Shown: piece after piece, positions 54,434 through 63,470 of the stretch | How the letters are laid out: the number at the start of each line of letters is the position of its first letter | Position numbering within the stretch: the first letter of the stretch is position 1 | Source: Euryarchaeota archaeon UBA130 | GTDB lineage: Archaea > Thermoplasmatota > Poseidoniia > Poseidoniales > Thalassarchaeaceae | Assembly (NCBI GenBank): GCA_002505775.1 | Contig: DAVY01000006.1 | Coordinates: 17,156-81,155 of the forward strand | Reading direction: 5' to 3' | DNA length: 64,000 bases | Position numbers and translations under genes: made by a program | The notes under the pieces: generated by a model | Databases searched by the model: none | Told to the model about the DNA's origin: nothing | Seen by the model: only the letters and a program-made list of their open reading frames with translations

Positions 54434-55537
54434 ATGGGCCTCGGATGGAGACTATTGGCGAGGCCAGTTATTTCCAGATTGGACTCAGAGAGATCTCATG
54501 ATCTCGCCTTAGGTACTTTGTCCAAATTTGATAAATCTAATTTCGGGAAATCGGTATTAAGTCGTATGTACAAATCCCCAGAGCTCCCCATTCACACTCT
54601 TGGTAGATTATTCCACCATCCTTTAGGTCTAGCAGCTGGCATGGACAAAGGAGCCAGAGCTCTTTCAGCATGGCCTGCTTTAGGGTTTTCTTGGATAGAG
54701 TATGGAGGAATCACTAGATACCCACAAGACGGGAATCCCAAGCCTAGGATGTTCCGTGCCAATTCTGAAAGAGCATTGGTCAATAGTATGGGATTCAATA
54801 ATCCTGGTTCCTCATCTCTCAGGGATTCTCTTGTAGATAGAAAGTCGTCAGGGAACTGGCCCAATGTACCAATAGCCGCAAATATTGGGCGCTCAAAGAA
54901 GGTAGATAATGAGCAAGCACCCAGGGACTATTCCCATACACTAGATACACTTTGGGGACATGCCGATATGTTTGTGCTAAATGTCTCATCCCCGAATACT
55001 CCGGGCCTAAGGAATCTCCAAAATGAAGATTTATTGCGAAATGTCCTTAGAGAGTGCACTAAGGTTCGTGAAAAATATAATTCCAATAAACCACTTTTGT
55101 TGAAACTTTCCCCAGATAATGATGATGAGTTAATTTCCGAGATGGCAGACATCTCAATAAAATATGGAATTGACGGCATTGTCGCTACAAATACTACGAT
55201 TTCTAGACCCGAGCCTAAGAATACTCAATCAAGGATAGCTTTCTCCCAATCGGGAGGCGTATCCGGCAAGCCCCTCCACAAGAGATCCCTCGAAGTAATT
55301 TCCAATATTTACAATCACACCCAGGGGAAAATAACCATAGTGGGCGTAGGGGGCATAGATTCACCAGATAGCGCCTGGAAATCAATACAAGCAGGCGCTA
55401 GCTTGATACAATTGTATTCTGGCTTGGTCTTCAACGGTCCAGGAGTAACATCTTCTATTGTTAGAGGGCTGAAAAGTAGAGTTAAAGAATATGGATTCAG
55501 TGGAATCACTGAAGCAGTGGGAAACGCCCACAAGTAG
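54434..55537 (+). CDS. pyrD: Dihydroorotate dehydrogenase, class 2 (quinone-dependent)
   Basis: Fourth step of pyrimidine synthesis, oxidising dihydroorotate with electrons passed to a membrane quinone. Class 2 markers: the N-terminal membrane-associating helices (GLGWRLLARPVISRLDSE), HPLGLAAGMDKGARAL, GFSWIEYGGITRYPQDGNPKPRMFR, NSMGFNNPG, and catalytic Ser in NVSSPNTPGLR. LLLKLSPDN and IVGVGGIDSPDSAW bind FMN. Archaea usually have class 1B, so this is bacterial-looking. ATG 54434 starts the class 2 N-terminus; an upstream ATG at 54395 would add 13 basic residues of no homology. Confidence 0.94.
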   Translation: MGLGWRLLARPVISRLDSERSHDLALGTLSKFDKSNFGKSVLSRMYKSPELPIHTLGRLFHHPLGLAAGMDKGARALSAWPALGFSWIEYGGITRYPQDGNPKPRMFRANSERALVNSMGFNNPGSSSLRDSLVDRKSSGNWPNVPIAANIGRSKKVDNEQAPRDYSHTLDTLWGHADMFVLNVSSPNTPGLRNLQNEDLLRNVLRECTKVREKYNSNKPLLLKLSPDNDDELISEMADISIKYGIDGIVATNTTISRPEPKNTQSRIAFSQSGGVSGKPLHKRSLEVISNIYNHTQGKITIVGVGGIDSPDSAWKSIQAGASLIQLYSGLVFNGPGVTSSIVRGLKSRVKEYGFSGITEAVGNAHK

Positions 55538-55569
55538 TAGTAATGTTCTCTTTAATACCAGGTGGAAAA

Positions 55570-55953
55570 ATGTCATTGAATCGTAATAATCGACTATTTG
55601 TTATCGGCGGATCGATAATCGTGCTGGTAATTATGATGCTAGCAACAGTCGACCCAGAGACTCAATATTACATTGACAATGTCATGGATGATCCTGAGGA
55701 TTACACTGGCGATGTTCATATCAGGGGGGAGGTCTTGGAAGGCTCAGTGGACGTTGAAAACTACACTTTCGTTTTGACCGGTGTTAACCATATGCTGTTG
55801 GTTGACTTCCATGGCGCAGCAGTACCAGATGGATTTAGTGAAGGAAAAACAATCGCAATCAAGGGAACATTGTCATCTTCCTCTGGAGAGTGGATTCTAG
55901 ATGCTAAAGAGATTCAAACTGGGTGCCCATCAAAATATGAATCAGCAGAATAA
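55570..55953 (+). CDS. ccmE: Cytochrome c maturation protein CcmE, Cys-type haem site
   Basis: Periplasmic-type haem chaperone with an N-terminal membrane anchor (LFVIGGSIIVLVIMMLATV, residues 9-27) and an OB-fold (GDVHIRGEVLEGSVDVENYT, LLVDFHGAAVPDGFSEGKTI, IKGTLSSSSGEWIL). In standard CcmE the haem ligand is the His of HxxxY; here the equivalent is Cys119 in GCPSKY (Cys119-x3-Tyr123), the CxxxY form known from Desulfovibrio and some archaea. ATG 55570 follows GGTGG and starts just before the anchor; an earlier ATG adds nine residues. No other ccm gene is in the window. Confidence 0.82.
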   Translation: MSLNRNNRLFVIGGSIIVLVIMMLATVDPETQYYIDNVMDDPEDYTGDVHIRGEVLEGSVDVENYTFVLTGVNHMLLVDFHGAAVPDGFSEGKTIAIKGTLSSSSGEWILDAKEIQTGCPSKYESAE

Positions 55954-55992
55954 TGGCCCCGATTCTTTCAAATGCCAAATCTCCCCGGGTAG

Positions 55993-56303
55993 TACGGGCT
56001 AGGGGGGGTGTTGACGTACTCTATTTTTCACAAATCGTCGATAATGGTGACCTGAAGTCCGAGGGCGGCGTAAACGAAGCAATTGGATCCTGCTGGTTGA
56101 CTACGACGCCTCGCCCCCAAGAGATGCAGGTTGTTGGGAGGGTCACCCGGAGGGGTCACCTAACCATCCTATGCCCGGGAACCAGGTCAGGCGCGGAAGC
56201 GAGCAGCCCGACCGGGGATGCTGGATGCCTTGGGGAAGCGGGGTTGAGAAGATCGGCATTTCATTCCGATTGAAAACGAACGTCCACCGAGGACATGCCC
56301 ATC
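55993..56303 (+). ncRNA. ffs: Signal recognition particle RNA (archaeal 7S)
   Basis: The conserved helix 8 is at 56185-56213: GGTC/GACC outer stem, the asymmetric loop bases A-GG-C and GAGCAGCC, and a GGAA tetraloop at 56195-56198. Helix 6 is at 56145-56156 with an ACCC-GGAG-GGGT hairpin. Long-range helix 5 pairs CCCCAAG near 56115 with CTTGGGG near 56229. The 5' domain around GGGCTAGG (55996-56003) and CCGAGGGCGG resembles archaeal helices 2-5, and GCCC at 56297 can close with it. Boundaries are approximate to a few bases. It fills the only sizeable gap in the window and lies between ccmE and the convergent EVE gene. Confidence 0.9.
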
Positions 56304-56775
56304 ATGAAGGAATCTCACTTAGGTTGCCCATTTCACATACAATTCTGAAATGTTCAGCAGAAACTGGCTGGACCGAGAGTCTTTGACCCCTTTGAAGAAG
56401 AGGCATACCTTCTAGATCTCCATTGCTTTTGAGTTCAGGCAATCCGATTGGATTCAAATCACAAACTGGCTCTATGTCCACCATCATCCACCTAGGATTG
56501 TCAGGACTGGCTTTTGGGTCAAAATACTTCGATGAAGAATCTTGGGCCGTGAAGTCAGGATAAGCCTCTCTGCAAACCTTGGCAATCCCTGCCACGTGCG
56601 GTGGCTTGCAGTTTGAATGATAGAATAATACAAGATCTCCTTCCTTCATTTGGTCTCTCATGATATTCCTAGCTTGGTAATTCCTAACACCATCCCAGTG
56701 GGTACTCTTGTCTTCTTTCAACTGTTCCCATGGATAGACATGGGGTTCACTCTTCATCAACCAGTATCCGGTCAT
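56302..56775 (-). CDS. EVE-domain protein
   Basis: PUA-like EVE domain, which binds modified bases in RNA or DNA. Visible are the N-terminal TGYWLMKSEPHVYPWEQL, HWDGVRNYQARNIMRDQMKEGD, VLFYHSNCKPPHVAGIAKVCREAYPDFTA and PRWMMVDIEPV, matching the thymocyte-nuclear-protein-1-like group. ATG 56775 starts the family domain at MTGYWLMKSEP (158 residues); the earlier ATG would add eight residues. Convergent with SRP RNA (3' ends meet). Likely single-domain. Its biological partner is unknown in archaea. Confidence 0.87.
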   Translation of the reverse strand: MTGYWLMKSEPHVYPWEQLKEDKSTHWDGVRNYQARNIMRDQMKEGDLVLFYHSNCKPPHVAGIAKVCREAYPDFTAQDSSSKYFDPKASPDNPRWMMVDIEPVCDLNPIGLPELKSNGDLEGMPLLQRGQRLSVQPVSAEHFRIVCEMGNLSEIPS

Positions 56776-56808
56776 AATGTCCGGAGAGTCACCATGCAAA
56801 TCAACATT

Positions 56809-59808
56809 TCACCATGCGTCCTCTGTCGAGCCTAGAATAATCGCTGCGTCTATGGTATCAGCCTCATCTCTTGCTATTGCCCTTCTGAGTCCTGCAGTTT
56901 TAACCATCGTGCTTACTCCACCAGTTAACCCTAGATTAGCCTTGATCATTGCAGTAAAGATTGCTGGCAATAGGATCAAAGCAGAAATTGCCGCAACAAG
57001 AAGTAAGAGTATGATTACTGTGATGAACGGCTTGATAGCCTCTATTGGTATGAGATAGGCACAAGTCAGGCCACCCGCAGTAACCGTAGTGGCTTCGAAT
57101 AAACTGAGGCCAGTACTCGCACAAGCGGTTTGAATAGCCTCTATGGTCCCACCTTGTTCCTTGATACGATTGGCGATATGTATGGAAAAATCTACGCCTA
57201 CGCCCACTAATATGGACCCAATCATCACTGTTATCAAAGATAGATCAACATCTAAGCCATCCATAGCAAGCCATTGCATCATCACCGTAAAGCCAACTGG
57301 CAGGGTGGTAAGTAATGCATATCTTACATCTCTGAAAACCAGTGCCAACGTCACAACAGTGAACAGCAATGCGAAGCCCAATGATTGCCATTGTGAGTTG
57401 ACAATCAGATTATTGACCTCAATAGTGATGGATGCAACGCCAATTAGTGTACTGGAAGTAACTGCCCCGTCCATCTCTTCATCTGCATATCTGTTAACTT
57501 CATCGACTGCCAATGTTGTACTTTGTACATCCATAAATGGCATGTCAATGTAAATTAAGCTTCTATCATAGCTAGGAGCAATGAATAGCTCCCGCATCTC
57601 CAATGTCATACTTTCATAAAACACATAGATTAGGAAATTCTGAGATTGGACTCCACCGGTGTCTTGCAAATCTAGATAATTTAGTGCACTCCAGAATGAG
57701 AGGTTTCCTGTTTGTTCTCGATCAAATATAAGCTCTGCAACATCCTTTATTGGTCCAAACTCATCAGGTATGGCTTCGTTAATTGGAGCACCTGATACGT
57801 TTACTCCTACGCCTATTGCTTTCATTAAGAAAACAATAGAAACAGCCGTAGTGTTATCAACTGAATTACACTTAGTTTCGAGTTGTTCAATCCCCTTAAG
57901 GTTAGAGAACGGATCTTTCTGAGCTCCGGCTTCTGGTATAGGATCTGGATCGGCATAAAGATCTGAGTCAATCAGTAGGAAACCCGGTTGTCCTGCGTTG
58001 AATTCGTCTGAATATATGCCCATTTTGTCTACAGCGTCTACACCCGCGGGTGCCATTTTTAGTAGATCGATATTTTCTTCCACGTTAGGACGATTATAAC
58101 CGGCCGACATAACCATGGCCATTATAAAAATTGCAAGTGTGACACGAGTCCATTTTATCGGTACACCAACTGCTCCCTGGAAAACCTTAGGTGGCGGATG
58201 AGACGGTTTTTTCAGATCGAGCATCATGGTAAGATTAGGGACCATTAACATGGTCATGAGGTAGACAACGACTATTCCACCTGAAAGGGCGTATCCAATG
58301 GTCTGTATCGGTTTCATTGGTACGAATACCAAGGAGATAAATCCAATGATCGTAGTTAATGCTGAGAGTAAAACAGCCCTACCTGTAGAGCTAATAGCTT
58401 CAGACATCTTCTCTCTTGGAGATCCCTTCGCTTCTGCATACCTATTTGTTATGTGTAGTCCGTATGAAACTCCAAGTGCTAGAACAATGGGTCCAACGAT
58501 AATAACCGTCATTGTTACTTCATAGTCAGTATATCCGATAAAGCCCAATGTTATCCAGACTGAGCATAGAGTAGGCAGACCTGAGATTATCAGAGTCTTG
58601 ACTCCCTGGACCCATCTGATCCTTCCCGTTTGTAATAAATCACAATGGAAAAGAAATAATCCGAAAGCCACAATCACAACTCCTACCGGAAATACTTCCC
58701 AAAATAATTGGAACGACTTCTCAGTAATAGCATTAGTTAGAGGTACGGGACCTGTAAGGGTCATCTTCAATCCAAGCTCAGTACCGTCACAATATTCGTC
58801 AGCATTATCGGATTCCGGATCTACCTCATTTCCGTTGTCATCTAGACATATCCAGTTATTTTCAGAAGATATCTGATCTATTGTACCCTGCGTATTCTCA
58901 ATTATTTCCGAAATTGTAATGTCATCTTTGCCATCATTATCTCTATCCAAATCACTTGAAATTCCAATAATGATGACAGCTCTGTTCCAATATCCAGCGG
59001 TCTCATTCTGATTCTTCCCAACATCTCTAACTAATTTGTCTAGAGCATTTTGAGGCATCTCCCCCAATATTTGATCTACCCTCTCTTGTTCGTCTGGTAT
59101 AGAGTAATCACCAATAATATTAGATTGTTCATCAACTAATTCGTTGACCTGTTGGGAAAACTCATCGCTTCCTGTGCCCTCAGCTAGACCAGAGAAGAAG
59201 GCCTTGACAACCCTTCCGCCACTGGAATTTACCTCCTTGATTACTGTGGACACCGAAAGAACGTAGATTACGTAATCCTCCTCTCCCCTATCATCCCTTA
59301 CAGTATTAAGTGCGCTTTCTACCTTGTCTATTTGTTTCAAAATGGGTAGTTGATCAACACCTTGTCTTTCGGACTCAACGTAAATTACCATCACATTAGT
59401 AGTCCAATTTTGCTCAACATCCTCTATGTCCTTCTGAACATCTGATCCTTGTGGGAGGTATACGGCCATGTCACCATTAACATTCAATGCCCCCCCCTCA
59501 TCACAAAAATCATATTCGAAACCATCTCTACAATCAAGAATTCCAGAGTGCCTTCCTAGGAGTGCAGTAACTGTAAGGCAAAGTATTACTGTAATCACTG
59601 GCACTTTTGTTATCAGGTCACTAATTGAAGAGTCCAACATCGCCCTCTTAACTATTACAGGTGAACGGCGTACCGATTTGATTACAATTTCTGAGTCCAC
59701 CTCCGATATTTTTTTTCCAGTATCTGCTATCTTTGACTTCACCACATTAGTGGATTCTCTGATAACCCTCACAGGATTAAATCGAGAACCTTCTTGAGGG
59801 GCATCCAT
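56809..59808 (-). CDS. RND-superfamily exporter (MMPL/Patched-like), about 999 residues
   Basis: Twelve-helix transporter with a duplicated architecture. Helix pattern: an N-terminal helix (VITVILCLTVTALLG), a large extracytoplasmic domain, five helices containing ALGVSYGLHITNRYAE (the helix-4 charged/relay segment), then a second copy with VGVGVDFSIHIANRIKEQGG. Each half has an extracytoplasmic loop of 200-300 residues. A longer frame to 59964 overlaps the divergent valS start; ATG 59808 (MDAPQEGSRF) removes that. Substrate unknown: lipids, peptides and surfactants are family cargo. It is divergent from valS and stands alone. Confidence 0.88.
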   Translation of the reverse strand: MDAPQEGSRFNPVRVIRESTNVVKSKIADTGKKISEVDSEIVIKSVRRSPVIVKRAMLDSSISDLITKVPVITVILCLTVTALLGRHSGILDCRDGFEYDFCDEGGALNVNGDMAVYLPQGSDVQKDIEDVEQNWTTNVMVIYVESERQGVDQLPILKQIDKVESALNTVRDDRGEEDYVIYVLSVSTVIKEVNSSGGRVVKAFFSGLAEGTGSDEFSQQVNELVDEQSNIIGDYSIPDEQERVDQILGEMPQNALDKLVRDVGKNQNETAGYWNRAVIIIGISSDLDRDNDGKDDITISEIIENTQGTIDQISSENNWICLDDNGNEVDPESDNADEYCDGTELGLKMTLTGPVPLTNAITEKSFQLFWEVFPVGVVIVAFGLFLFHCDLLQTGRIRWVQGVKTLIISGLPTLCSVWITLGFIGYTDYEVTMTVIIVGPIVLALGVSYGLHITNRYAEAKGSPREKMSEAISSTGRAVLLSALTTIIGFISLVFVPMKPIQTIGYALSGGIVVVYLMTMLMVPNLTMMLDLKKPSHPPPKVFQGAVGVPIKWTRVTLAIFIMAMVMSAGYNRPNVEENIDLLKMAPAGVDAVDKMGIYSDEFNAGQPGFLLIDSDLYADPDPIPEAGAQKDPFSNLKGIEQLETKCNSVDNTTAVSIVFLMKAIGVGVNVSGAPINEAIPDEFGPIKDVAELIFDREQTGNLSFWSALNYLDLQDTGGVQSQNFLIYVFYESMTLEMRELFIAPSYDRSLIYIDMPFMDVQSTTLAVDEVNRYADEEMDGAVTSSTLIGVASITIEVNNLIVNSQWQSLGFALLFTVVTLALVFRDVRYALLTTLPVGFTVMMQWLAMDGLDVDLSLITVMIGSILVGVGVDFSIHIANRIKEQGGTIEAIQTACASTGLSLFEATTVTAGGLTCAYLIPIEAIKPFITVIILLLLVAAISALILLPAIFTAMIKANLGLTGGVSTMVKTAGLRRAIARDEADTIDAAIILGSTEDAW

Positions 59809-59944
59809 AGTAACACTTGTCTGGGATAACAGGCAGGACTTCAACCCCTCGTTGATTGGATTTGAAATATGGTGATTAATTGTACTCACTGAAATGCGGC
59901 AACAGTGAATAATGAGGATTCTACGGGATATATGAGGGGAGGCA

Positions 59945-62422
59945 ATGGGAGCGCCAAAAATCACCGATAAGAGGTGGACTATCGATCTTGAGAAAAGAAT
60001 ACAAGAATCTCATTACGATGACAACCCAAACAGATATTCCTTTGACCCCAACAGCGACAAGGAGCTATTTGTTATTGATACTCCGCCTCCATATCCTAGT
60101 GGTACTTGGCATATTGGAGCTGTCGCACAATACAGCATGATAGATGTAATCGCTAGAAGTCAAAGACTAATTGGAAAAGAAGTTCTATTTCCATGGGGGG
60201 TAGATAGGAATGGAATCAATATCGAATTTACTGTTGAAAAGAAAACCGGTAAGAAAATGAGAACTTATGAAAGAGGTGAATTCCTAGACCTGTGTAAGGA
60301 GACTATCGAGCTTTACACACAATCAATGAGGCACACGGCTAAGCGCGTAGGGTTATCCTGTGACTATGATAATGAGTACTTGACAGATTCTCCAAATTAT
60401 CGGTCAGTGACTCAATCTATTTTTATTGATTTGTTCAAGAAAGGGGATATCATCGAGGATCTCAGGCCAAATATTTACGATCCCATTGAAGGAACGACGA
60501 TTGCTGATGCTGAAGTACAAAGAATATCTAGAGAGACCCTATTATGTGACGTCATATGGGAAACTGTAGAAGGCTCTGAACTATTGATTTCAACGACCCG
60601 ACCGGAGCTAATCTGTGCCTGTGGTGTAGTTATGGTGCATCCAGATGATGAGAGGTATAAGGATCTAGTAGGGAAGAGAATTAAATTACCGTTGCCCGTT
60701 AATGGTAGATCGGATACTGTAGAAATTCAAACTCATCCGTCTGTAAAACCTGATTTCGGCAGTGGGATACTGATGGTTTGTTCTTTCGGGGACCAGAACG
60801 ACGTCTCCGTATTCAGAGAACTAGGATTGAAACCTTTCCAAGCCATAGATCTGGAAGGCAAGATGACCGAAATATCGGGACCGTTACATGGCCATACCGT
60901 ATTAGATGCCAGAAAACTTGCGATATCTATTCTGGAGGATACTGGAAAATTATCATCAAAAGAAAATAGATTACAGGATATTCCCGTGAGCGAGAGAGGA
61001 TCAAATCCTGTAGAAATTATACTACTAAAGGAATGGTATGTTAAACAAACACATGTCATAGATCGACTGTTTAAACTATCCGAAAACTGTAATTTCATAC
61101 CAGAAAGGAATAGGCAATTCCTACATGATTGGATGGACGGGATTTCCATAGATTGGCCCATAAGTAGGAGAAGGTGGTATCATACGGAAGTCCCCATTTG
61201 GTACTCCGAAGACTCATCAAAGGTGATAGTCCCACCTAGCGGCACATATGTACAACCATGGAGAGACATGCCTCCTCTCGGGTCCGAGGTCTTAGACAGG
61301 GAGACTAGGCAATTTGTTGCAATGTATGATGACATAGCAGAATCATTAGGTAAAATAGTTGGAGAGACAAAGGTATTTGACACTTGGATGGATTCTTCTA
61401 ATTCCAACCTCTTCGTGAGTGGTTATCTAAATAATCCAAAAATGTTCGAGAGATCATTTCCCACAGCATTGAGGCCGCAGGGCAAGGAAATCGTCAGAAC
61501 CTGGCTCTACTATACAATGCTGAAGAGTGCCTTGTTGCTAGATAAGCCAGCATTCAAGAACATATGGATAGATGGACTAGGAATGGATCCATGGGGAAGA
61601 AAAATGTCCAAATCACTAGGTAACGGCATTGATGCAGATTCCGTATTGGAATGTGGTGCTGGGGGTCGCACAGGGTCCTGGAAAATCCGTGGACCTGAGG
61701 GCAAACAAGTCAGTCTTAAAGCAAACAAAATAGGAAGTGAGTGCTTCAGATTGTGGAAAGCTTGCGAAGCCCAAGTTGGAGATGATTTTCACATAAACCC
61801 CGAGGAAATTGAGTCAAAATATTTTGGGATACTTACCAAGGTATTCAATGTGGCCAGATTTGCAAGCCAATTTGAGGTCCCAGATGATTTGGAAAACCTA
61901 CCAAATAATTTACCGAACGAAGATAGGTGGATCCTCAGTGTATTTGATGCTATGATGGACGATGTTCAGAATTTCTGGAAGGACATGGACATATACAACG
62001 CAACTCAATCAATTAAGGGATTTGCTACGGGAGTTTTTCCGGGGCATTGGTTGGAAATGTCAAAATCGAGACTTTACGATGGCGATTATGCCGCCTCTTG
62101 GACCATTCACAGAATAGTCAGGGACCTACTCATAACATTCTCCCCTGTCTGTCCGTTTTTCACAGATTATCTGTCCACTGTACTTTATGGAGCTAGTGCC
62201 GTAGACGCAAGATCATATCCTCTCCAAGTTTTCTCTAGTAACACTAACACTAATGCCTATTTGCAATTGACTGAGCTATTGATTGATTTTAATTCATCGA
62301 CCTGGAAGGCTAAGAAAGATCAAGGCCTCTCATTAAAATCCGAGATTCACGGCATTAGTGTACCTTCGGAGTTGGCTGAATTCAAAGGTGCACTCACTTC
62401 AATGCACAACCTGATCGAATAA
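59945..62422 (+). CDS. valS: Valyl-tRNA synthetase
   Basis: Class Ia synthetase of 825 residues. The HIGH region is VIDTPPPYPSGTWHIGAVAQ, the CP1 editing domain contains STTRPELICACGVVMVHPDD, and KMSKS is at about 553-557 (GRKMSKSLGN). SRRRWYHTEVPIWY, FDTWMDSSNSNLF and ALRPQGKEIVRTWLYY are ValRS-specific. The C-terminal anticodon-binding domain ends at 825 without the coiled-coil of many bacterial enzymes, as in archaeal ValRS. GAGGGGAGG precedes the ATG. The 136-base divergent gap with the RND gene holds the promoters. Confidence 0.93.
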   Translation: MGAPKITDKRWTIDLEKRIQESHYDDNPNRYSFDPNSDKELFVIDTPPPYPSGTWHIGAVAQYSMIDVIARSQRLIGKEVLFPWGVDRNGINIEFTVEKKTGKKMRTYERGEFLDLCKETIELYTQSMRHTAKRVGLSCDYDNEYLTDSPNYRSVTQSIFIDLFKKGDIIEDLRPNIYDPIEGTTIADAEVQRISRETLLCDVIWETVEGSELLISTTRPELICACGVVMVHPDDERYKDLVGKRIKLPLPVNGRSDTVEIQTHPSVKPDFGSGILMVCSFGDQNDVSVFRELGLKPFQAIDLEGKMTEISGPLHGHTVLDARKLAISILEDTGKLSSKENRLQDIPVSERGSNPVEIILLKEWYVKQTHVIDRLFKLSENCNFIPERNRQFLHDWMDGISIDWPISRRRWYHTEVPIWYSEDSSKVIVPPSGTYVQPWRDMPPLGSEVLDRETRQFVAMYDDIAESLGKIVGETKVFDTWMDSSNSNLFVSGYLNNPKMFERSFPTALRPQGKEIVRTWLYYTMLKSALLLDKPAFKNIWIDGLGMDPWGRKMSKSLGNGIDADSVLECGAGGRTGSWKIRGPEGKQVSLKANKIGSECFRLWKACEAQVGDDFHINPEEIESKYFGILTKVFNVARFASQFEVPDDLENLPNNLPNEDRWILSVFDAMMDDVQNFWKDMDIYNATQSIKGFATGVFPGHWLEMSKSRLYDGDYAASWTIHRIVRDLLITFSPVCPFFTDYLSTVLYGASAVDARSYPLQVFSSNTNTNAYLQLTELLIDFNSSTWKAKKDQGLSLKSEIHGISVPSELAEFKGALTSMHNLIE

Positions 62423-63388
62423 TCAATTCAAGCGTGTTTTCGGGGAGTCTCCATTAGAAAATTCTGTTACAATGGAAACAATTTCTTTGCCAATTCTACT
62501 CTGAGCTTCATATGTAGAGGCTCCAATGTGGGGTGTAGCTTGGAAATTTTCAAGGGTCAGTAACTCATTCCCTATGGCAGGCTCCACCTCGAAAACATCC
62601 AATGAAGCTGTGGACAAATGGCCACTAACTAGACATTCGTGTAAATCAGCCTCATCAATAATTCCTCCTCTGGCACAATTGATAATGTGGTTTCCACAAT
62701 GTATCCCATCAACACCGACTTTGGGCATTAGTTTGATTAATTCGGAATTTACTAGGTGATGGGTTTCTTCTGAAAGGTAGCAATGTAACGAAATGTGAGT
62801 ACAACTAGAGAATAAATCTTCAACTTTGTCGTGATATACGCACCCGTCATCATAATCAGACAAATAAGGGTCGAAAACATGAATATTCATTCCCATACAT
62901 TTTGCTATCTCAGCTACTCCTCGCGCTATCCTACCATAGCCGAGAAGACCAAGATTTTTCCCTCTGAGCTCCGATCCCCTGAGCTCCTTCTTTGCCCACA
63001 ACCCTTCTCTCATCATTCTGTCTGATTTGATAAGTAGTCTATTGCTTGAAATTAGGTGCCCTATTGTCATCTCCACAACGGCATTCGTCGAGGAACCAGG
63101 TGTGTTACAAACAAGGACAGAGTTCTCAGTAGCTCCGGTGAGATCGATGTTATCTATGCCGACACCAGCTCTAATAATCATCGATAATGATGAATCTTCC
63201 CCTCTGTTAGCTTTGATTATGTCCGATGTGATCTTAGTGGCACTTCTAATGATAATTATGTCGAAATCAGAAATGCAGCCCCCTAGCAACTCCTCTTTGG
63301 AATAATGCCTCTCCTCGACCTGATGGCCCATTTCTTCAAGGTCCAACTTTGCATTCTTGTCAATGCCGTCTGTAACTGCTATTCTCAC
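62423..63388 (-). CDS. serA: D-isomer-specific 2-hydroxyacid dehydrogenase (SerA-like)
   Basis: Probably D-3-phosphoglycerate dehydrogenase, first step of serine synthesis. The N-terminal substrate domain (SDFDIIIIRSATKITSDII; RAGVGIDNIDLTGA) is followed by the NAD domain (GKNLGLLGYGRIARGVAEIAKCMGMNIHVFDPY). Catalytic Arg is in HIINCARGGIIDEADL, Glu in LDVFEVEP and His in ATPHIGASTYEAQ. The 321-residue protein is the short form lacking the C-terminal ACT domain of many SerA enzymes. Substrate is inferred from the SSTNAVVEMTIGHLIS element; related 2-hydroxyacids are possible. Confidence 0.86.
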   Translation of the reverse strand: MRIAVTDGIDKNAKLDLEEMGHQVEERHYSKEELLGGCISDFDIIIIRSATKITSDIIKANRGEDSSLSMIIRAGVGIDNIDLTGATENSVLVCNTPGSSTNAVVEMTIGHLISSNRLLIKSDRMMREGLWAKKELRGSELRGKNLGLLGYGRIARGVAEIAKCMGMNIHVFDPYLSDYDDGCVYHDKVEDLFSSCTHISLHCYLSEETHHLVNSELIKLMPKVGVDGIHCGNHIINCARGGIIDEADLHECLVSGHLSTASLDVFEVEPAIGNELLTLENFQATPHIGASTYEAQSRIGKEIVSIVTEFSNGDSPKTRLN

Positions 63389-63470
63389 AAGTACCCGAGT
63401 GCGGATGATTCAATGAAGTTTCCCAAAAGTAGTATTGATATCACCCCCCCTCTTCCCACATTTAGATATC

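Noticed and set aside
55953..56273. Open frame of 106 codons after ccmE
   Set aside because: It lies inside the SRP RNA, has no homology-like pattern, and its sequence follows RNA helices rather than codon bias.
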